NCBI GenBank assembly: GCA_008636095.1
Contig: VSJD01000035.1
Location: 1-18,029, forward strand
Direction: 5' to 3'
DNA: 18,029 nucleotides
From: Kiritimatiellota bacterium
Lineage (GTDB): Bacteria; Verrucomicrobiota; Kiritimatiellia; JAAZAB01
Shown here: positions 1-6,803 of the stretch, one piece after another
How positions within the stretch are numbered: position 1 is the stretch's first letter
Layout: every line of letters begins with the position of its first letter
Made by a program: the position numbers and the translations under genes
Notes under the pieces: generated by a model
The model's input: only the letters and a program-made list of their open reading frames with translations
What the model was told of the DNA's origin: nothing
Databases searched by the model: none

Positions 1-26
1 TGTAATCCGTGGTGCGTAGATACAAT

Positions 27-42
27 GAAACACGCATGTTTC
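27..42. repeat. Small hairpin near the left edge
   Basis: GAAACA at 27-32 and TGTTTC at 37-42 form a 6-bp stem with a 4-base loop. Nothing else is recognisable in bases 1-62. It may be the end of a structure belonging to a gene outside the window, or chance. Confidence 0.25.
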
Positions 43-62
43 GTTCCCGCCGCCTCTGAAGC

Positions 63-101
63 AAAAAGAGATTCCAAGCCACCGGCCTGGAATCTCTTTT
101 T
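63..101 (-). terminator. Rho-independent terminator, probably bidirectional
   Basis: A long inverted repeat (left arm about 64-80, right arm about 84-100) has one internal mismatch and a three-base loop. It is flanked by an A run on one side and a T run on the other. Read on the minus strand it is a stem followed by a run of T, about 60 bases after the stop of the gene ending at 163. The matching A and T runs would let it stop transcription from either direction. Confidence 0.8.
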
Positions 102-162
102 AACAAGAACTTGCCCGTTCCGGCTTAACCTTGAGCAAGGCGCGAAGCGCCGCGTCGAAAGG

Positions 163-453
163 TTAAAAGAACGACATGCCATACGCCTTGGTATAATCGG
201 CCGTGGTCATGCCATTGGCGCCGTCAACACCGTTCCAGATGGCAAAGAAGATGTTGGCCACCGGAATAATCAGAACCCACTCGCGCCAATGAATTTCCTT
301 GCCGTCATTATAAGCCGCGCCGGCGCGCATGCCAAAACAGCATCCGGCAATGAATCCCATCATGCCGCCGCGGTTTTCGTTCAGCGCCGAGGATGTCCCC
401 ACCGCGCACAACAACAGGAGCCCGACCATTAAACTTGCGATCAGTTTCTTCAT
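163..453 (-). CDS. Small exported or membrane protein, copy 1 of a tandem pair
   Basis: A 96-residue protein of unknown function. Residues 1-23 look like a Sec signal peptide or N-terminal anchor (two lysines, a Leu-rich core, then SSA). A Gly/Met-rich hydrophobic stretch (about 29-47, with a CC pair at 38-39) follows, then a conserved charged block with IHWREW (54-59), a second hydrophobic segment (about 60-74) and a C-terminal GANGMTT motif ending in Phe-Phe. The protein is probably membrane-embedded. The ATG at 453 has a strong GGAGGG Shine-Dalgarno six bases upstream. The gene lies 55 bases after its paralogue (509-793), so the two are probably co-transcribed, and it ends before the terminator at 63-101. 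I cannot name the family. The antisense frame is also open but lacks the signal peptide and ribosome binding site. Confidence 0.85.
   Translation of the reverse strand: MKKLIASLMVGLLLLCAVGTSSALNENRGGMMGFIAGCCFGMRAGAAYNDGKEIHWREWVLIIPVANIFFAIWNGVDGANGMTTADYTKAYGMSFF
281..381 (-). repeat. Direct repeat shared by the two small paralogues, unit 1
   Basis: Bases 281-381 match 621-721 at a constant offset of 340 bases with only a few substitutions. This block encodes the Gly/Met-rich segment through HWREW. Near identity over about 100 bases points to a recent duplication or gene conversion. Confidence 0.85.
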
Positions 454-508
454 ATCTTGCCCTCCGTTTTCAGTTTGCCATGAACCAGTCGTGTTTAATT
501 GTTTAATG

Positions 509-793
509 TTAAAAGAAGGTCAAACCGTATTTTTTCACATAATCGGACGTGGTCATGCCATTGGCACCGTCAATACCGGCCCAAACCGGTGGAATGATCG
601 GAATAATCAGGGAGATCCATTCGCGCCAGTGAATTTCCTTGCCGTCATTATAAGCCGCACCGGCGCGCATGCCAAAACAGCATCCGGCAATGAATCCCAT
701 CATGCCGCCGCGATTTTCATTCATCGCCGACGCCGTCAGGGCACTCCCGGCCAACAGCATGCCGACCATCAGACTCACAATCCATTTCCTCAT
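509..793 (-). CDS. Small exported or membrane protein, copy 2 of a tandem pair
   Basis: A 94-residue paralogue of the gene at 163-453. It has the same plan: N-terminal signal or anchor ending near ASA (about residues 21-23), then NENRGGMMGFIAG, the Cys-Cys pair, IHWREW, a hydrophobic segment rich in Ile and Pro, and GANGMTT ending in Phe-Phe. The central part is almost identical to copy 1 at DNA level, while the signal peptide and the segment after HWREW have diverged. The ATG at 793 has a GGAGG site seven bases upstream. A promoter-like pair lies at 831-859, so this is probably the first gene of a two-gene unit. Function unknown. Confidence 0.85.
   Translation of the reverse strand: MRKWIVSLMVGMLLAGSALTASAMNENRGGMMGFIAGCCFGMRAGAAYNDGKEIHWREWISLIIPIIPPVWAGIDGANGMTTSDYVKKYGLTFF
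621..721 (-). repeat. Direct repeat shared by the two small paralogues, unit 2
   Basis: Second unit of the 340-base-offset direct repeat, lying inside the 94-residue paralogue. See the unit at 281-381. Confidence 0.85.
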
Positions 794-830
794 GACACTT
801 CCTCCATAAGCATTTGTACGCTTTTATTTT

Positions 831-859
831 CTTATACACCATCGGCAACTGCATAGCAA
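831..859 (-). promoter_or_regulatory. Candidate sigma-70-type promoter for the paralogous pair
   Basis: On the minus strand a -35-like TTGCTA (854-859) and a -10-like TATAAG (831-836) are separated by exactly 17 bases. They sit upstream of the ATG at 793 and its Shine-Dalgarno. Seen by eye only, and the -35 match is 4 of 6. Confidence 0.45.
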
Positions 860-866
860 CACTAAA

Positions 867-1049
867 TTATTTCTTTTCTACCAGCGCCATGGGATTGCAG
901 AGGTTCTTTTGGGAATTGGCGACCCGGCCACAGTTGAAACAGATGAACTTCGGCTTGACCGTAAGCCTCTTGATCTCCTCGAACCGCTCATCGCTGGCCA
1001 GCACGCACAGATGCCCTTTATGTGAACCCTTGCAGACCGGCTTGTTCAT
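867..1049 (-). CDS. Small cysteine-rich, probably zinc-binding protein
   Basis: A 60-residue basic protein with Cys at 6, 15, 37, 40 and 51 and His at 10 and 13. The CxxC pair at 37-40 lies in the context ICFNCGRVA, as in a zinc ribbon or knuckle. There is no signal peptide or membrane segment, so it is probably cytoplasmic, perhaps binding nucleic acid or protein. The ATG at 1049 has a GAAGGAA-like site about ten bases upstream and a promoter-like pair at 1086-1114. Its stop is 73 bases before the start of the next minus-strand gene. I do not recognise a named family. Confidence 0.75.
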   Translation of the reverse strand: MNKPVCKGSHKGHLCVLASDERFEEIKRLTVKPKFICFNCGRVANSQKNLCNPMALVEKK

Positions 1050-1085
1050 GCGCTGATTCCTTCACATCCCTGCATTTACCTTGAT

Positions 1086-1114
1086 ATCATCCTTTTTTAT
1101 CGGGCACGTGTCAA
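1086..1114 (-). promoter_or_regulatory. Candidate promoter for the 60-residue protein
   Basis: On the minus strand a perfect TTGACA (1109-1114) is followed after 17 bases by GATGAT (1086-1091, 4 of 6 to TATAAT). It lies about 40 bases upstream of the ATG at 1049. The gap 1050-1242 therefore holds divergent promoters for this gene and serA. Confidence 0.4.
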
Positions 1115-1145
1115 TCTTAAATATCGTCTCCCTCGAAAACACGGC

Positions 1146-1174
1146 TTGAGTATTTAGCGGCCGCGTTCTATAGT
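1146..1174 (+). promoter_or_regulatory. Candidate sigma-70 promoter of serA
   Basis: TTGAGT (1146-1151) and TATAGT (1169-1174) are separated by 17 bases. Each matches the consensus at 5 of 6 positions. A start near 1181 would give a leader of about 60 bases containing the palindrome at 1193-1209. Confidence 0.55.
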
Positions 1175-1192
1175 CCTTCCCAAGCCAATGAA

Positions 1193-1209
1193 AACCGGCC
1201 TGGCCGGTT
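1193..1209 (+). promoter_or_regulatory. Palindrome in the serA leader
   Basis: AACCGGCC and GGCCGGTT flank a single T, a perfect inverted repeat of 8 bases per arm. It lies between the promoter-like element and the Shine-Dalgarno. It could be an operator just downstream of the start point or an RNA hairpin. It is too far from the ATG to mask the ribosome binding site directly. Confidence 0.45.
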
Positions 1210-1242
1210 ATAGGCACTCACTCTAACGGAAGGCGGAAGAAA

Positions 1243-2823
1243 ATGAAAAAAGTATTGATCCCGACCAAGCTTGAAAACGAAGCGCGCAAAATCCTGGAAG
1301 CCAACGGCCACTACACGGTCATCCAGGACGATAAAACCGATATTTTGGCGCTGGCCGGCCAGCACGCCGACACCTATGCGCTCATCGTGCGCAGTGAAAA
1401 AGTGACGCCCGCGCTGATTAACGCCCTACCCCACCTTAAGGTGATCGTTCGCGCCGGCACGGGATATGACACAATTGACATCAAGCATGCCCGCAAGAAG
1501 GGCATTGACGTCATGAACACCCCCGGTGCCAACTCCAATGCCGTGGCAGAGGAAGTTGTCGCGCTCATGCTGGCGGATGCCCGCCACATCATCGCAGGCG
1601 ATGCCACCACGCGCGCCGGCAAATGGGAAAAGAAAAAATTAATGGGCCGCGAACTCACGGGCAAAACGATCGGCATTGTCGGCCTGGGCAATATCGGCCA
1701 ATTGGTCGCCAAACGCCTATCGGGGTTTGACGTCAAATTGCTGGGTTACGACCCGCTCATCTCCCAGGAACGCGCCGACGCCATGGCGGTGGAACTGGTC
1801 GAACTCCCCGATCTGTTTGCACAAGCCGATTATATCACCCTGCACATACCGGAAAACGAAGAAACCCGCGGCCTGATTAACCTGTTGCTCATCAGCCGGA
1901 TGAAAGAAGGCGCCACCCTGATCAACTGCGCCCGGGCCGGCATCCTGGACGAGGCGGCGTTGCGCCAGGTCAAGGCGGCGAAAAAAATCCGGTTTCTTAA
2001 CGATGTCTACCCCAAGGACGCTGAGGGCCCCAAGAGCATGGCCGACATTGCCGACATCATGTTGCCCCACCTGGGCGCCAGTACGGTGGAAGCCAATACC
2101 AATGCCGCGCGCCGCGCCGCCGAGGAACTGATCGAACTGGACGAGAAGGGTATTACCAGTTTCATCGTCAACCGCGACGTGCCCGAAGGCCTGAATGAAG
2201 CCTACGGCAAACTGGCCTTCACGATTACCAAGCTCTGCCGCCATCTGCTGGGTCCGAGCGCCAAGTTAGCGAGCCTCGAGACCAGCTTTTACGGGTTGCT
2301 GAAGCCGTTCAGCGACTGGCTCATGATCCCCGTGGTCACAGCACTGGGCGATCGGATTGACCAGCCCCTGGACAACAAATCGGCCCGCCAGTTTCTGAAA
2401 GAAATGGGGATTGAGGTTGCCAACCGGACAACCGATCCCAATAAACACTTCGAAAATTCCATGACCATTGACCTGGTCGGCACGCTGGATTCCGGAAGCC
2501 TGCGCCGAATCAGCGTGCGTGGCACCGTCGTGGAAGGAGTGCTCATGATTGCGCGAATCAACGACTTCGACCGGCTGTATTTTGAGCCCAAGGGGCCCAC
2601 CGTGTTTTTTATTTACGAGGACCGCCCCGGCATCCTGGGTCAGATCGGCTCGGCCCTGGCCGCGGCCGATATCAACATCGAGGATGTGCGTAATCCGCAT
2701 CACCTGAAGGTCAACGAGTCGCTGGTCATCATGCGGATTAACAAGCCGATCCCGGCGCCGGTCATGGATAACATCAGCCAGAAGATTCGGGCGCTGTCCG
2801 CGTTTTGCTACGATTTCGGTTAA
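1243..2823 (+). CDS. serA: D-3-phosphoglycerate dehydrogenase (serine biosynthesis, first step)
   Basis: A 526-residue cytoplasmic enzyme that oxidises 3-phosphoglycerate to 3-phosphohydroxypyruvate with NAD. The length fits the long SerA form: substrate domain, NAD domain, intervening domain and C-terminal ACT domain. Visible features are the substrate loop VRAGTGYD (69-76), the Rossmann motif GLGNIG (147-152), catalytic Arg231 in NCARAG, catalytic His276 in PHLGAST, and an ACT domain from about 453 with EDRPGILGQIG, normally the site of serine feedback. One oddity is the DVFxxEP loop carrying the catalytic Glu, which here reads DVYPKDA, so Asp259 occupies the Glu position with a one-residue shortening before it. 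The ATG at 1243 follows a purine-rich GGCGGAAG site. glnA follows in the same direction after 111 bases. Confidence 0.93.
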   Translation: MKKVLIPTKLENEARKILEANGHYTVIQDDKTDILALAGQHADTYALIVRSEKVTPALINALPHLKVIVRAGTGYDTIDIKHARKKGIDVMNTPGANSNAVAEEVVALMLADARHIIAGDATTRAGKWEKKKLMGRELTGKTIGIVGLGNIGQLVAKRLSGFDVKLLGYDPLISQERADAMAVELVELPDLFAQADYITLHIPENEETRGLINLLLISRMKEGATLINCARAGILDEAALRQVKAAKKIRFLNDVYPKDAEGPKSMADIADIMLPHLGASTVEANTNAARRAAEELIELDEKGITSFIVNRDVPEGLNEAYGKLAFTITKLCRHLLGPSAKLASLETSFYGLLKPFSDWLMIPVVTALGDRIDQPLDNKSARQFLKEMGIEVANRTTDPNKHFENSMTIDLVGTLDSGSLRRISVRGTVVEGVLMIARINDFDRLYFEPKGPTVFFIYEDRPGILGQIGSALAAADINIEDVRNPHHLKVNESLVIMRINKPIPAPVMDNISQKIRALSAFCYDFG

Positions 2824-2855
2824 ACCTCTTTTAGGTTAATAATGTTTTGCGCACC

Positions 2856-2871
2856 CGGCACAGTTCGTGCA
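2856..2871 (+). promoter_or_regulatory. Candidate sigma-54 (-24/-12) promoter of glnA
   Basis: GGCAC begins at 2857 and the GC of the -12 element is at 2869-2870. The invariant GG and GC are separated by exactly 10 bases, as sigma-54 promoters require, and an A follows the GC. The consensus T before GG is a C and one T of the TTGC is a G. The transcription start would be near 2882, 53 bases before the glnA ATG. glnA is a classic sigma-54/NtrC target in many bacteria, which strengthens the reading. No activator sites were identified. Confidence 0.5.
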
Positions 2872-2934
2872 ATACTTTGCGATGTAATTTATTGGGGACT
2901 ATAACAGCATCGTTTCAATCCAGGAGGCTTGCGT

Positions 2935-4359
2935 ATGGATGGCATTAAAACACCCCGCGACATCGTCACGTTTATCCAGAAAGAAAAGATCGAGGTTGTG
3001 GACCTGCGGTTCATGGATTTTCCGGGTCTCTGGCAGCACTTTTCCGTGCCGGCCCGCGAGATGAAAGAGGAAACGTTTGAGAAAGGACTGGGATTCGATG
3101 GCTCCAGCATCCGCGGCTGGCAGGTAATCAACGAATCGGACATGCTGGTAAAACCCGTGCCGGAAACGGCGTTTGTGGACCCGTTTTTCGTGGACCGCAC
3201 GCTGGTATTGATCTGCAACATCTGCGACCCGATTACCGGCGAGGATTACACGCGCGACCCCCGCAATATCGCCCGCAAGGCGGAAGCTTATCTCAAGAGC
3301 ACCGGCCTGGCCGATACCGGGTACATCGGGCCCGAGGCGGAATTCTTTATTTTTGATGATGTGCGCTTCGATCAAAATGCGCACGAGGGTTATTACCACA
3401 TTGACTCGAACGAAGGGCAATGGAACAGCGGCCGGATTGAAAACCCCAATTCGGGCTACAAAATCCGGTACAAGGAAGGCTATTTCCCCGTGCCCCCGAC
3501 GGACACGCTCCAGGATATCCGCAGTGAAATGATGCTGACCCTGGAACGGATCGGCATTCCCATTGAGGCCCAGCATCACGAAGTGGCCACGGGGGGCCAA
3601 TGCGAGATTGATATGCGCTTTGGGCCCCTGGTGCTCATGGCCGACGCCATGCTTAAGTACAAATATATAATCAAGAACGTGGCGCGTAAATATAACAAAA
3701 CGGCGACCTTTATGCCCAAGCCGCTCTTCGGCGACAACGGCAGTGGCATGCACGTGAACCTTTCGCTGTGGAAAGGGGATAAGAATTTATTTGCCGGCGA
3801 GGGCTACGCGGGCATGTCGGAAACCGCCATGTATGCGATCGGCGGAATTCTGAAGCATGCGCCGGCGCTCCTGGCATTTACCAGCCCAACGACCAACAGC
3901 TATAAGCGGCTGGTTCCAGGTTACGAGGCGCCCGTCAACCTGGCCTATTCCCGGCGGAACCGGAGCGCCGCCGTGCGCATTCCCATGTATTCGACGTCGC
4001 CCAAGGCCAAGCGCATCGAGTTTCGCTGTCCGGATCCGAGCTGTAATCCGTACCTGGCCTTCTCGGCCATCCTGATGGCCGCGGTGGACGGGATCCTCAA
4101 CAAGGTGGATCCGGGCGAACCGCTGGATAAGGATATTTACGACCTGCCGCCGGAAGAGCTGGCCAAGGTACCGCAGACTCCCGGATCATTGCGCGACGCG
4201 CTGATGGCCCTGGAAAAAGATCACGCCTTCCTGCTGAAGAACGATGTCTTCACCCAGGACGTCATCGAAACCTGGATTGATTACAAGATGAAGAATGAGG
4301 TCCTGGCCCTGGACCTGCGGCCGCACCCGTGGGAGTTCGCGCTGTATTACGACATCTGA
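2935..4359 (+). CDS. glnA: Glutamine synthetase, class I (GSI-beta type)
   Basis: A 474-residue cytoplasmic enzyme, expected to be a dodecamer, that joins ammonia to glutamate using ATP. Visible features are GFDGSS (53-58) in the N-terminal beta-grasp domain, metal ligands in GPEAEFF (Glu134 and Glu136), the [12 protein letters not shown] block (262-273, His273), and IYDLPPEE with Tyr402 at the known adenylylation position. That tyrosine suggests control by GlnE-type adenylylation. A TTG in frame at 2929 lies only one base from the AGGAGG at 2922-2927, whereas the ATG at 2935 is seven bases away, so the ATG is chosen. A sigma-54-like element lies upstream. The gene converges with the amidohydrolase, with nine bases between the stop codons. 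Confidence 0.96.
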   Translation: MDGIKTPRDIVTFIQKEKIEVVDLRFMDFPGLWQHFSVPAREMKEETFEKGLGFDGSSIRGWQVINESDMLVKPVPETAFVDPFFVDRTLVLICNICDPITGEDYTRDPRNIARKAEAYLKSTGLADTGYIGPEAEFFIFDDVRFDQNAHEGYYHIDSNEGQWNSGRIENPNSGYKIRYKEGYFPVPPTDTLQDIRSEMMLTLERIGIPIEAQHHEVATGGQCEIDMRFGPLVLMADAMLKYKYIIKNVARKYNKTATFMPKPLFGDNGSGMHVNLSLWKGDKNLFAGEGYAGMSETAMYAIGGILKHAPALLAFTSPTTNSYKRLVPGYEAPVNLAYSRRNRSAAVRIPMYSTSPKAKRIEFRCPDPSCNPYLAFSAILMAAVDGILNKVDPGEPLDKDIYDLPPEELAKVPQTPGSLRDALMALEKDHAFLLKNDVFTQDVIETWIDYKMKNEVLALDLRPHPWEFALYYDI

Positions 4360-4368
4360 GCAAACGAC

Positions 4369-5565
4369 TCAACGTTCCAGACTGCCTTGCTCCAGAAACA
4401 GCAACGCGCACCGGGCCAGCATGGCCGCACCCGTGGATAGAATGCGGTCGTCAAAATCGAACCGGCAGTGATGATACGCCGGCTGGGCCGGATCCTTTTG
4501 TACCCCCAGTTCCATGAATGCGCCCGGCACTTTCTGCGTGTAAAGCGAAAAATCTTCGCCGCCCATCGTAAGGATATTAGCGCCCACCGGCACCTTCAGC
4601 GCGCGCCCCGCGGCACGGACGATCTCAACCAGCCTGGCATCGTTACACATGGCCGGATGTCCCTTCCGATAGACAAGATCGCACCGCCCCCCATGTGTCC
4701 CGGAAATCCCCTTCACCACCGCGCGCATGCGCCGGATAATCTCAGCTTGAACCCGTACATCGTACGTGCGCACGGTACCCATTATTTCCGCCGTACTTGG
4801 GATGACATTGAATGCTGTGCCGGCATGCAGGGAACAGACTGAGATCACCCTGACATCCGGACCTGCAAGATTGCGTTCAATCCCCTGGATCCCGCTGTAT
4901 ATCTGGTGGGCAATCAGGATCGGATCGGTGCAATTTTCCGGCTGGGCGCCATGTCCGCCCTTCCCATGCACCGTGATGGTGAACACATCGGCCGCGGCCA
5001 TGATGGGCCCGGCGCTGGCCCCGATTACGCCGTAGTGGATTTTCGGGCTGACGTGCATGCCAAAGATTGCTTCCACGTCCGGGTCATTGAGCGCACCGGC
5101 ACGGATCATGGCCCGCGCGCCGCTGCGGTTAATCAGTTCCTCCGCCGGCTGGAAGATGAACTTGACGGCGCCCGGAATCCGGGCCTGGATTTTTTTCAGG
5201 ATCATGGCAGCGCCCAGGCACACGGCCACGTGGCCATCGTGCCCGCAGGCATGCATGACGCCCGGGGTTTGCGATTTGTAGGAAACCTGGTTGGCCTCGG
5301 TAATCGGGAGGGCATCCATGTCCGCGCGCAACGCCACCGCCCGAGAGGTCTGCCGCCCGCCTTGCAACACACCGACAACCCCGGTTTTCGCCACACCGGA
5401 CTGCACGCGATCCAACCCCACGGACTTTAGGATTTCCACAATTTTACGGCTGGTCCGCTGTTCCTGGAAGCCTAATTCGGGATGCTGATGAATGTCGCGC
5501 CGAATGGCAATCAATGTTTTGCTCAGCCCACGCGCCGCACGATTGATTTCAGCATCGATGGACAT
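4369..5565 (-). CDS. M20 family metal-dependent amidohydrolase (hippurate / N-acyl-amino-acid hydrolase type)
   Basis: A 398-residue member of the M20D peptidase/amidohydrolase family, which cleaves N-acyl groups from amino acids or related amides. Visible features are ALRADMDALPI (78-88), the metal-binding HACGHDGH (Cys107, His109), the acidic pair in QPAEE (Glu142, Glu143), GMH (His171), and GGEDF near the C-terminus followed by a late His pair. No signal peptide, so probably cytoplasmic. The ATG at 5565 has an AAGGAG site nine bases upstream. An in-frame GTG at 5595 is possible but lacks this support. It starts 39 bases after the fabD stop on the same strand and is probably transcribed with it. 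The exact substrate cannot be read from the sequence. Confidence 0.9.
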   Translation of the reverse strand: MSIDAEINRAARGLSKTLIAIRRDIHQHPELGFQEQRTSRKIVEILKSVGLDRVQSGVAKTGVVGVLQGGRQTSRAVALRADMDALPITEANQVSYKSQTPGVMHACGHDGHVAVCLGAAMILKKIQARIPGAVKFIFQPAEELINRSGARAMIRAGALNDPDVEAIFGMHVSPKIHYGVIGASAGPIMAAADVFTITVHGKGGHGAQPENCTDPILIAHQIYSGIQGIERNLAGPDVRVISVCSLHAGTAFNVIPSTAEIMGTVRTYDVRVQAEIIRRMRAVVKGISGTHGGRCDLVYRKGHPAMCNDARLVEIVRAAGRALKVPVGANILTMGGEDFSLYTQKVPGAFMELGVQKDPAQPAYHHCRFDFDDRILSTGAAMLARCALLFLEQGSLER

Positions 5566-5604
5566 GGATGGGGGCTCCTTCCTGTCAACCAGCACGCCGT
5601 TTTA

Positions 5605-6528
5605 TCAGGCCGGCAGGTCGGTAATGGTTTTGGTCAAGGACGGGCAATCCTGCACGTTATTCAGTTTGGCCTCGGGATGGATGCGCTTAACCAGTCCCGA
5701 CAGCACGCGGCCCGGCCCGCACTCGATATAGCGCATCACACCCTGCTGTTGGAGAGTCTGCACGCAGGCAACCCACTGGACCGGCGAGGTTACCTGGAGC
5801 ACCATCTGGCGCCGAATGTCATCGGGGATTCCATGCGGCTGACCGGTCACATTGGATATCACCGGTAAGCAGGGCGGGCGAATGGGCAGGTCGCGAATGA
5901 ACGCTTCCAGGCGCTGGGCGGCTGAAGCCATCAGCGAGGAATGGTAGGCGCCGGCCACGTTCAGCATGATGGCGCGTTTGGCGCCGGCTTCCTTAACCAG
6001 TTTTTCGGCCGCCTGAATGCCCGCGCGTACCCCGGAAAGCACGGTTTGCTCGGGCGAATTATAGTTGGCGATCTCGACGCCGGCGGCCGCCGCAACCGCT
6101 TTAAGTTTCGCCGCCTCAAGCCCGATGACGCTCAGCATGGCGCCTTCGCGCTCCTCGCAGGCTTCCTGTATGAACCGGCCGCGGGCTTCCAGAATACGCA
6201 GGGCCTCTTCGAATGAAACGGCTTCCGCCAGCCAGAGCGCCGCCCATTCACCCAGGCTCAGCCCCGCCGTTGACTGGATGGCAAGGGAATTCCGTTCGCG
6301 CCGCAGGGCTTGCCAACAGGCCGCACTGGTTACAAAAATCGCCGGCTGGCAATGGTTGGACTTGACCAATTCGCTTTCCGGCCCTTCCCAGCAAATCTTG
6401 GCCAGATCGTAACCCAGAATTTCATTGGCCCTTGTGTAGAGCTCCTTGCATTCCGGATAGGCTTCGGCCAGGTCGCGGCCCATGCCGACCGCTTGCGCAC
6501 CCTGCCCGGCAAAAAGGATTGCATTCAT
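5605..6528 (-). CDS. fabD: Malonyl-CoA:acyl carrier protein transacylase
   Basis: A 307-residue cytoplasmic enzyme that transfers malonyl from CoA to acyl carrier protein to supply fatty acid elongation. Visible features are the N-terminal LFAGQGAQ (5-12), the nucleophile elbow GLSLGE with Ser91, the Arg-containing RGRFIQ (116-121), and GAYHSS with His196. The usual GHSLG is GLSLG here. The start MNAILFAGQGAQ at 6528 is chosen by family alignment. The frame stays open upstream to 6585, but that extension is an Arg/Asn-rich peptide translated from repeat-like DNA. No clear Shine-Dalgarno is seen. fabD is normally next to fabH, but here fabH ends about 9.1 kb upstream. Confidence 0.95.
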   Translation of the reverse strand: MNAILFAGQGAQAVGMGRDLAEAYPECKELYTRANEILGYDLAKICWEGPESELVKSNHCQPAIFVTSAACWQALRRERNSLAIQSTAGLSLGEWAALWLAEAVSFEEALRILEARGRFIQEACEEREGAMLSVIGLEAAKLKAVAAAAGVEIANYNSPEQTVLSGVRAGIQAAEKLVKEAGAKRAIMLNVAGAYHSSLMASAAQRLEAFIRDLPIRPPCLPVISNVTGQPHGIPDDIRRQMVLQVTSPVQWVACVQTLQQQGVMRYIECGPGRVLSGLVKRIHPEAKLNNVQDCPSLTKTITDLPA

Positions 6529-6531
6529 AAA

Positions 6532-6572
6532 TAAATCGGTTCTTCGTTCGTCGTTCCTGGTTCTTCGTTTCT
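6532..6572 (-). repeat. GAACGA-type degenerate repeat next to fabD
   Basis: Directly upstream of the fabD start the minus strand consists of degenerate units of the form GAACGA/GAAGAACC ending in CGATTTA. A related sequence in the opposite orientation lies at 15627-15657, immediately beyond the fabH stop. Such Arg/Asn-rich low-complexity repeats occur between genes in some environmental bacteria. Here the two copies mark the two edges of the block separating fabH and fabD. Confidence 0.5.
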
Positions 6573-6630
6573 GATTTATGGACACTTATCTGAAAATAAA
6601 GCACCCAAAAATAGGAACCAAGCGGGGGCG

Positions 6631-6702
6631 CAGGGTCAAACCATAAAATAGAAACTAATCGATTAGTTTGTCACTAATATTTTACTTTACGGTTTGACCC
6701 TG
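6631..6702. repeat. 72-base imperfect palindrome with a nested perfect palindrome
   Basis: The outer arms CAGGGTCAAACC (6631-6642) and GGTTTGACCCTG (6691-6702) are perfect inverted repeats of 12 bases. Nested off-centre is the perfect 18-base palindrome AAACTAATCGATTAGTTT (6652-6669). The linkers are AT-rich and partly complementary (ATAAAAT against ATTTTA). The size and nested symmetry resemble a REP/MITE-type element or the subterminal hairpin of a small transposon, and no transposase is present. It lies 102 bases beyond the stop of the gene ending at 6804 and could also end its transcript. The remainder of the 275-base gap (6529-6803) shows only the GAACGA repeat. Confidence 0.6.
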
Positions 6703-6803
6703 ATTCTTCCCCTGACCTTCGACAACCCTTATTCTTCATATCCCACAACAAAATTGCAACCGTTATTTTTTCTATTTGAAGGTTTGATATGCTTCTTGGG
6801 AAA

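Noticed and set aside
329..856. Plus-strand open frame that resembles another plus-strand frame at 25-432
   Set aside because: The similarity arises because both are antisense to the two paralogous small genes. Only the minus strand gives signal peptides and good Shine-Dalgarno sites.
2822..2837. Possible terminator after serA
   Set aside because: Only a five-base AT-rich stem with no proper T run follows. Too weak to call.
2929..2934. TTG start for glnA two codons upstream
   Set aside because: It is one base from the AGGAGG, too close for initiation. The ATG at 2935 has ideal spacing.
2899..3753. Minus-strand open frame of 284 codons
   Set aside because: Antisense to glnA, which is unambiguous.
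6529..6585. N-terminal extension of FabD
   Set aside because: It is an Arg/Asn-rich peptide encoded by a degenerate repeat, and the family N-terminus begins exactly at the ATG at 6528.
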